Source: Clostridium fermenticellae
GTDB lineage: Bacteria; Bacillota; Clostridia; Clostridiales; Clostridiaceae
Assembly (NCBI RefSeq): GCF_003600355.1
Contig: NZ_CP032416.1
Coordinates: 2,624,183-2,688,182, forward strand
Length of the DNA: 64,000 nucleotides
Direction of reading: 5' to 3'
Positions 58,515-64,000 of this stretch are shown here, piece by piece. The position numbers and the translations under genes are program-made. Below the pieces are notes generated by a model that did no database searches, had not been told where the DNA came from, and saw nothing but the letters and a program-made list of their open reading frames with translations. Position 1 is the stretch's first letter. The number at the start of each line of letters is the position of its first letter.

Positions 58515-60182
58515 TCATGCTCTTATATTTATTATACCAATATGTTTATCATCAAAAAAATCCCTGCAATTTACTAAGTTCATTTCTTCCTTCCTCTTAT
58601 CAACAGACATATATATATTATACCCCATATCCTGAAGTTGACTATTAATCGTACTCTTGTCCTTATTTAGGAACCTGACCCAGTCAGAATCACATTTTAT
58701 ATCAACCTTCATGTTTAATCCATTTACGATAATATAAGCATCTACAATCCCGATATTTTGAGTATTTACTGATGCTGCTATCTTCAAATCGGTAGAGTCT
58801 AGCTTTTTACTATCTCTTCTGTTATCTTTTATCATAAGTTTAAAATTATATTCATGATTATCTATATTCAATGGAAGATCCATATAATAATATTGGTTTG
58901 AAACTGTATTAAACACTTTAAAGTCATTGATATTCTTATTCAAAACATTAGTTATATTATTATAATTCCCCAAATCTCCATCATTGTTTTGATCTATAAC
59001 AGTTTTTATTATATCCTTTATATTCTCAGTTTTTTCATTTATCTGCTGTTTTACTTTATCAGCCAATATATCTATATTAGTAATGCTAGGCTTTACACTT
59101 TTCTGCCCACTAGAATTAATATTCTTAAATATAACTGAAGATTCATTCTCTACAATTTCTGATTTATCTTTAAAACTAATGTCCTGAGTCTTTTCTTCCA
59201 ATTTAGTATCATCAATAGAAGCAGACACTTCGCTTTGGACATTTTTATTACTTTCAGAAATGATATCTTGCTCCCCTTCTTTTAGTGTATTTTTAAAAAT
59301 ATTAGTTTGTACATTTTCCTTACCGGAATTTCGTCCTAATAATTCCGTCTTACTAATATCTTCTCCTTCTTGATAATATTTTTCTTCTTCCTTGCCTGAT
59401 ATTATGTTTATATTTTTTCCTAAAAAAGAAGTTTCTTTTGCATTATTAACATTAATGCTTTCATGATTTATAGAATTATTTATATCCTCAGCATTATTAT
59501 ATATCTTAAGTGACCCTTTAAAAACTTCATTAAAGCTTTTTATATTTTCCTTAGTTAAATCTATCTTATTTTCCATAAAAGTTAGAATTTCATCTGCCGA
59601 TAAATTCTTAAGCTCACTAAAAAAGCTTTTAAGTTCAGTTTCTATTACTTTCGCCCCATTACTATTTTCCGGTACATTTTTACTCCTTATATAGTTATTT
59701 ATAAAATTATCAGCCTGCTTCGGACTGTCATTTAATTTATCAATAAAATCCGTAAATGTTTTCATATATGATATATTATCCTTAGTAAGAGGTATATCAT
59801 GTTTTACCATTTTATAAAATACCTTATAATCATCTTTTGTAATATTCATATCAGATTTTGAAAATATAAAATCAAGGGATTCATTTATGCTGCTTTCACT
59901 TGAGGAATCCTTAGAATCAGCAACTATTTTTAATTTAATTTGTCCATCTTCATAACCCTCAACCTGAAATTTTATTAAACCATCCGGGAGCTTATCTAAA
60001 TTATTTTCAAGTTTCGCAGAAAACTTCCATCCATCAAGAAGTTTTAAAAGTACATCTCCCTCTAACCTTTTTACATCTACTACCCGTGCCAAAAAATTCT
60101 GTCCAACTTCAAATGTCAAATTCTTAAAAAGCCTTCTGGTATTTATGTCATAGGCTCCACTTACGTTCCATATTCCGGACAT
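58515..60182 (-). CDS. Large Asn/Ser/Lys-rich protein, possibly FliK/YlqG-like
   Basis: 555 residues, largely low-complexity and probably disordered in the middle, with a structured C-terminal domain (YYMDLPLNIDNHEYNFKLMI, VDAYIIVNGLNMKVDIKCDS) that resembles the FliK C-terminal domain by pattern only. The N-terminal part (VGQNFLARVVDVKRLEGDVL) looks like a small beta domain. Position before a FlhB-tail gene supports a YlqG relation. ATG 60182 after GGAG. Confidence 0.65.
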   Translation of the reverse strand: MSGIWNVSGAYDINTRRLFKNLTFEVGQNFLARVVDVKRLEGDVLLKLLDGWKFSAKLENNLDKLPDGLIKFQVEGYEDGQIKLKIVADSKDSSSESSINESLDFIFSKSDMNITKDDYKVFYKMVKHDIPLTKDNISYMKTFTDFIDKLNDSPKQADNFINNYIRSKNVPENSNGAKVIETELKSFFSELKNLSADEILTFMENKIDLTKENIKSFNEVFKGSLKIYNNAEDINNSINHESINVNNAKETSFLGKNINIISGKEEEKYYQEGEDISKTELLGRNSGKENVQTNIFKNTLKEGEQDIISESNKNVQSEVSASIDDTKLEEKTQDISFKDKSEIVENESSVIFKNINSSGQKSVKPSITNIDILADKVKQQINEKTENIKDIIKTVIDQNNDGDLGNYNNITNVLNKNINDFKVFNTVSNQYYYMDLPLNIDNHEYNFKLMIKDNRRDSKKLDSTDLKIAASVNTQNIGIVDAYIIVNGLNMKVDIKCDSDWVRFLNKDKSTINSQLQDMGYNIYMSVDKRKEEMNLVNCRDFFDDKHIGIINIRA

Positions 60183-60284
60183 ATCTATCAACTCCAACCT
60201 TACAATTTCACTTATAACTCTATATATTATCGTTTATGGATATATTGAATTCATATATTATACATATTATTTTCTAATAAAAAT

Positions 60285-60330
60285 AGGATATTTTCAAATT
60301 ACTCTTACTAAGAAAATCTGAAAACATCCT
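60285..60330 (-). terminator. Terminator after ribU
   Basis: AGGATGTTTTCAGATT pairs with AATTTGAAAATATCCT, followed by ATTTTTATT on the minus strand. Confidence 0.8.
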
Positions 60331-60349
60331 AATTAGTGTTTTTTAAAAA

Positions 60350-60967
60350 TTAGTTATTCTTAACAAGTTCCTTTGTGCTTTCATCATGTAATATAGGTGA
60401 CACACTCTTATAGACAACCATAGTAAGTACTAACAGTATTACACCCTTTATCAAGTTAAATGGAGCTATTGCCCATACTATAACACCGTTTAAATCTGTT
60501 ACAGCTGGATTTATCTTGCTCGTCATAGCTATTATCGCACTTATAGGAAAATTAAGTACCTTTTCATACAAAGGCAAAAATATTACATAATTAAGTATAC
60601 TCGCTGCAATTGTCATAAGAAGTGAACCTGAAATCAAACCATATACTGCTGTTTTTTTACTCTTTTTCATTTTATATATATATCCCGCTGTAAATACTAA
60701 CACAGAACCGACTAAAAAATTAGCAAGTTCTCCAATGAATGCCGTTTTGCCATCAAAGACTCCATGAAGAATATTCTTAACTAGTTCTATTGCCACACCA
60801 GCTGAAGGACCAAGAGCAAAGGAACCAATCAAAGCTGGCAAATCACTTATATCCATCTGAAGAAATGATGGGAAGATCGGTATAGCCACTTCTATAAACA
60901 TTAATATAAAACCAATTACACTAAGCAGCGATATTTTTACAAGCCTGTTTAACTTATCTCTTTTCAT
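60350..60967 (-). CDS. ribU: Riboflavin transporter RibU, ECF S-component
   Basis: Membrane substrate-binding subunit of an energy-coupling-factor importer; 205 residues, about six TM segments. The pattern EVAIPIFPSFLQMDISDLPAL and GPSAGVAIELVKNILHGVF matches the riboflavin RibU group. It needs the shared EcfAAT module encoded elsewhere. Directly behind an FMN riboswitch. ATG after GGAGGG. Confidence 0.95.
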   Translation of the reverse strand: MKRDKLNRLVKISLLSVIGFILMFIEVAIPIFPSFLQMDISDLPALIGSFALGPSAGVAIELVKNILHGVFDGKTAFIGELANFLVGSVLVFTAGYIYKMKKSKKTAVYGLISGSLLMTIAASILNYVIFLPLYEKVLNFPISAIIAMTSKINPAVTDLNGVIVWAIAPFNLIKGVILLVLTMVVYKSVSPILHDESTKELVKNN

Positions 60968-61073
60968 TTTACACCCTCCAATAAATATAATTTTGCAATA
61001 AATTTGATCTTTTATTCTGCGTATTATAAATAAAAAAATTTTAATACTACTAGAAGGTGGCAGTATAAATAAT

Positions 61074-61099
61074 GCCCTGACTAGAATTTAAGTCAGGGC
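61074..61099 (-). terminator. FMN riboswitch expression-platform terminator
   Basis: GCCCTGACT pairs with AGTCAGGGC, followed by ATTATTTAT on the minus strand. The T tract is modest. Confidence 0.65.
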
Positions 61100-61115
61100 A
61101 AACAAACATATATAT

Positions 61116-61240
61116 ACTCATCCTTCTTCCATCCAGACTTTACTGTCGGCTTTGGAATTTCACCAAATCATACCTCATTTAAGGCTCGCGGGCTTTACCG
61201 CCGGTGGGGACTTTCACCCCGCCCCGAAGATCAAAAACTA
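61116..61240 (-). promoter_or_regulatory. FMN riboswitch (RFN element)
   Basis: Minus strand: TCGGGGCGGGGTGAAAGTCC, CCACCGGCGGTAAAGCCCGC, GAGCC, GATTTGGTGAAATTCCAAAG, CCGACAGTAAAGTCTGGATG, GAAGAAGGATGAG - the complete RFN consensus. It should shut down ribU when FMN is high. Confidence 0.97.
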
Positions 61241-61257
61241 TTAACTTTTATGAATCT

Positions 61258-61286
61258 ATTATAATACAAGCTTTCTAAAAATTCAA
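61258..61286 (-). promoter_or_regulatory. Promoter of ribU
   Basis: TTGAAT (61281-61286) and TATAAT (61258-61263), spacer 17, just upstream of the RFN element. Confidence 0.75.
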
Positions 61287-61316
61287 TATGGTATAATAGA
61301 CAATAGTCTATAATTA

Positions 61317-63473
61317 TTAATTTTTCATACTTAAAGATATTCTTTTCCTCTTAATATCAACATCAATTATAGTTACATTAACTATATCTCCAACTTTGAC
61401 TACATCAAGCGGATGTTTAACAAATTTGTCTGAAAGTTGGCTTATATGAACTAATCCATCCTGGTGAACTCCTATATCTACAAATGCCCCAAAATCCGCA
61501 ACATTTCTAACTGTGCCCATTAATGACATACCCGGTTTGAGTTGATTTATATCAATAATTCCAGTCTTAAATATTGGTTTAGGCATTTCATCTCTTGGAT
61601 CTCTTCCAGGTTTTTTTATTTCTCTTATTATATCCCTAAGAGTAGGAATTCCTATACCCAGATCCTTAGATAAGCTTTCTATACCCATATCTCTAACCTT
61701 ATCATCTATATCTTTAAGATTATTGTTTTTTAAACTCTCAATACTGTAATCTAATATTTTTAGCAGCTTTTTAGTTGCTTCATAAGATTCTGGATGTACA
61801 GATGTATTATCAAGGGGATCAATGCTTTCCATGACTCTTAAAAATCCTGCACATTGCTCAAATGCCTTTTGACCTAATCTCTTAACCTTTAAAAGTTCTT
61901 TTCTGTTTTTAAACTTACCATTTTCTTCCCTATATGCGACTATATTCTTAGCTATTGCTGCATTTATACCAGAAATATATGATAAGAGAGATGGCGTCGC
62001 TATATTTAAATCAACACCCACACTGTTAACACAATCTTCTACAACACCTTTTAACGATTCATCCAAGTTTTTCTCGGATACATCATGCTGATATTGTCCT
62101 ACTCCTATAGATTTAGGATCTATTTTAACAAGTTCAGACAATGGATCCTGTAGTCTTCTAGCTATTGATATAGCCCCCCTTAAGGATACGTTTATATCAG
62201 GATACTCTTCAGTTGCAAGTTCAGATGCTGAATATACAGATGCTCCAGCTTCAGACACTATAACATAGTATAACTCTCTTCCCTTTTCTTTTTTAACTTC
62301 CTCTATTAATCTCATTATAACTTCTTCCGATTCCCTACTTGCCGTACCATTTCCGAGCGATATTACATCCACATTATATTTATAAATAAGCTCTTTTAAT
62401 TTCTTTATTGAGCCCTCGACATCATTCTGTGGTGCTGTTGCATAAACAGTAGCAGTATCTAATAGTTTACCTGTATCATCAAGTACTGCTATTTTACAGC
62501 CTGTTCTAAATCCAGGGTCATATCCAAGCACAACCTTATCTTTTATAGGTGGCTGCATCAAAAGAGCTTTTAGATTTTCACTAAATATTCTTATAGCTCC
62601 TTCTTCACCCTTTTCTGTAAGCTCTGATCTTATTTCCCTCTCTATAGATGGATATATAAGCCTTTTGAGTGAATCCTTTATACTTTCTTCTATATAAGTA
62701 TCTGTAATTTTATTGTCCTTCATACACCTTGATTTCAAATATTCTATTATACTATCTAGATTACAAGTTATTTTTACAGATAGAATTTTTTCTCTTTCTC
62801 CTCTATTTATAGCTAAAATTCTATGCGCTGGAATATTTTTTACTGCCTCTTTATAATCGTAATAGACCTCATAAGTTGTAGATTCTTTACTATCACCCCT
62901 GGTCTCAATTATTCCATTTTGATTAACAAACCTTCTTATCCATTTTCTATATTCCGCATTATCAGATATTTTTTCACTTATTATATCCACGGCCCCGTAA
63001 ATTGCTTCTTCTGCAGATCTTACTTTCTTTTCTTCATCTACAAACTGTAATGCATATTTTCTTATGTCATCTTTAAAATTTCCACACCATATTATATCAG
63101 ATAAAGGTTTAAGTCCTTTTCCTTCAGCAATAGTGGCTCTTGTTCTCTTCTTTGGTTTATATGGTCTATATATATCTTCAACTTCAGTTAAAGTATCACA
63201 TTTAAGTATATCATTTTCTAAATCCTGCGTTAATTTTTCTTGTTCATCTATTAATCTTATAACATCTTCTTTTCTAGATTCTAAATTTCTAAGATAAGTA
63301 AGCCTTTCAAATAAATTTCGAAGTACGATATCACTTATGGAACCTGTCATTTCCTTTCTGTATCTAGCAATGAATGGAACAGTATTTCCGCTATCTAATA
63401 ATTCAACTATATTTTTCGTGTATTTTTTATTAAGTTTAAATTCCTCTGAGAGTTTATCAATTATGTTATTCAT
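61317..63473 (-). CDS. tex: Tex family S1 RNA-binding protein
   Basis: 718 residues, full length: N-terminal helix-turn-helix region (SEEFKLNKKYTKNIVELLDS, TVPFIARYRKEMTGS), YqgF/RuvC-like domain (VVLGYDPGFRTGCKIAVLDD), helix-hairpin-helix region (ATPSLLSYISGINAAIAKNI) and C-terminal S1 domain (GMSLMGTVRNVADFGAFVDI). Involved in transcription and RNA metabolism. ATG after TAGGAGG. Confidence 0.96.
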   Translation of the reverse strand: MNNIIDKLSEEFKLNKKYTKNIVELLDSGNTVPFIARYRKEMTGSISDIVLRNLFERLTYLRNLESRKEDVIRLIDEQEKLTQDLENDILKCDTLTEVEDIYRPYKPKKRTRATIAEGKGLKPLSDIIWCGNFKDDIRKYALQFVDEEKKVRSAEEAIYGAVDIISEKISDNAEYRKWIRRFVNQNGIIETRGDSKESTTYEVYYDYKEAVKNIPAHRILAINRGEREKILSVKITCNLDSIIEYLKSRCMKDNKITDTYIEESIKDSLKRLIYPSIEREIRSELTEKGEEGAIRIFSENLKALLMQPPIKDKVVLGYDPGFRTGCKIAVLDDTGKLLDTATVYATAPQNDVEGSIKKLKELIYKYNVDVISLGNGTASRESEEVIMRLIEEVKKEKGRELYYVIVSEAGASVYSASELATEEYPDINVSLRGAISIARRLQDPLSELVKIDPKSIGVGQYQHDVSEKNLDESLKGVVEDCVNSVGVDLNIATPSLLSYISGINAAIAKNIVAYREENGKFKNRKELLKVKRLGQKAFEQCAGFLRVMESIDPLDNTSVHPESYEATKKLLKILDYSIESLKNNNLKDIDDKVRDMGIESLSKDLGIGIPTLRDIIREIKKPGRDPRDEMPKPIFKTGIIDINQLKPGMSLMGTVRNVADFGAFVDIGVHQDGLVHISQLSDKFVKHPLDVVKVGDIVNVTIIDVDIKRKRISLSMKN

Positions 63474-63566
63474 ATTTACCTCCTAAATTTTATAGGTTAT
63501 ATAAGTTTTTCACATCTAATATATATAAAAGTATAATTCAATAAATGAAAAAAGGAAATTTTAGAT

Positions 63567-64000
63567 ATGAAAAAAAACTTAATTTTATTTTCTACAGTTT
63601 TGTCTCTACTAATATTAAACTTAAGTTTAAGTCTATGTTTATCAGTACATCAATTTAATTCTGGTTCAGTAAAGCAAAACATAAATTACCTTTCTAGTGA
63701 TAATTTTAAAGGAAGACTGGGTGGAACACTAGAAAATGCAGAAGTTTCTCTTTATATAAGAGACTATTTTAAAAAAAACAATATAATGCCTTACAGTGGA
63801 AGTTACTTTGAAGCATTTAATACTATGTATCCTCATAGACTGGACGGAAATCCATACCTAAGGGTTACAGACAGTAATGGATTCATTGTAAAAAATTATA
63901 GATATTCCATCGACTTTAAAGAAGATCTAATAAATTTCAGATGTAACAGGATAAACTTCAGCAAAAAAAATGCATCAAGTATATTAGGTTCATATTTGAA
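63567..64000 (+). CDS. Probable exported M28-type peptidase, 5' part only
   Basis: 144 codons to the window edge. Signal/TM sequence at 1-25 (LILFSTVLSLLILNLSLSL), then NYLSSDNFKGRLGGTLENAE and VSLYIRDYFKKNNIMPYSGS, which match the N-terminal region typical of M28 aminopeptidases (SDxxxGRxxGT..YI..F). The metal ligands would lie outside the window, so the call is provisional. ATG after AAAAGG; divergent from tex. Confidence 0.55.
   Translation, partial: MKKNLILFSTVLSLLILNLSLSLCLSVHQFNSGSVKQNINYLSSDNFKGRLGGTLENAEVSLYIRDYFKKNNIMPYSGSYFEAFNTMYPHRLDGNPYLRVTDSNGFIVKNYRYSIDFKEDLINFRCNRINFSKKNASSILGSYL

Overview
The window is low-GC DNA with dense, mostly minus-strand operons and strong AGGAGG-type ribosome binding sites. 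It looks like the chromosome of an anaerobic, spore-forming, amino-acid-fermenting Clostridium. Supporting signs are a selenocysteine-dependent glycine reductase operon, spore and wall hydrolases (CwlD, SleB), T-box and M-box leaders, and the order rpoN-cggR-gap-pgk-tpiA-gpmI-eno.

Layout. 1-1390: 3'-truncated ClC chloride channel/antiporter. 1519-10237: lower glycolysis operon, its repressor CggR with a recognisable operator, and sigma-54. 10725-18727: glycine reductase operon (grdX-trxB-trxA-grdE-grdA-grdB-grdC-grdD) behind a tandem glycine riboswitch whose geometry predicts an ON switch; grdA and grdB each carry one in-frame UGA read as selenocysteine. 18768-23533: DegV, TrmL, CwlD, tRNA-Leu and a VanW-domain protein. 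23740-30228: cinA, a 1.47 kb gene-free region of nested inverted repeats, a GIY-YIG protein, a LysA-like decarboxylase, nth and plsC. 30229-32199: cysE-cysK with a cysteine T-box. 33121-36076: Nramp-related (probable Mg2+) transporter and its MgtE-N/CBS partner under an M-box. 36340-41695: peptide transporter and three proline-directed peptidases. 42150-52541: lipid, membrane and nucleoside functions, class II aldolase and a DnaJ-like protein. 52598-64000: tRNA-Gln, leuS with a leucine T-box, an alarmone synthetase, FlhB/FliK-like remnants, RibU under an FMN riboswitch, Tex and the start of a probable exported M28-type peptidase.

How the genes fit together. Peptides enter through the POT transporter and are cut by Xaa-Pro peptidases. 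Glycine is then used as electron acceptor by glycine reductase, with electrons from the local thioredoxin pair, giving acetyl phosphate. Glycolysis, serine acetyltransferase/cysteine synthase and Mg2+ uptake are each controlled by their own metabolite sensor (CggR, T-box, M-box).

The least explained content is a family of at least seven long palindromic elements between genes at about 10.4, 21.2, 21.8, 25.1, 26.8, 28.2 and 30 kb. The full-length copies share a conserved central hairpin loop. One lies inside a much larger inverted repeat that also holds a series of short hairpins with compensating stem changes. I could not identify this family and consider it the best candidate for undescribed biology here.
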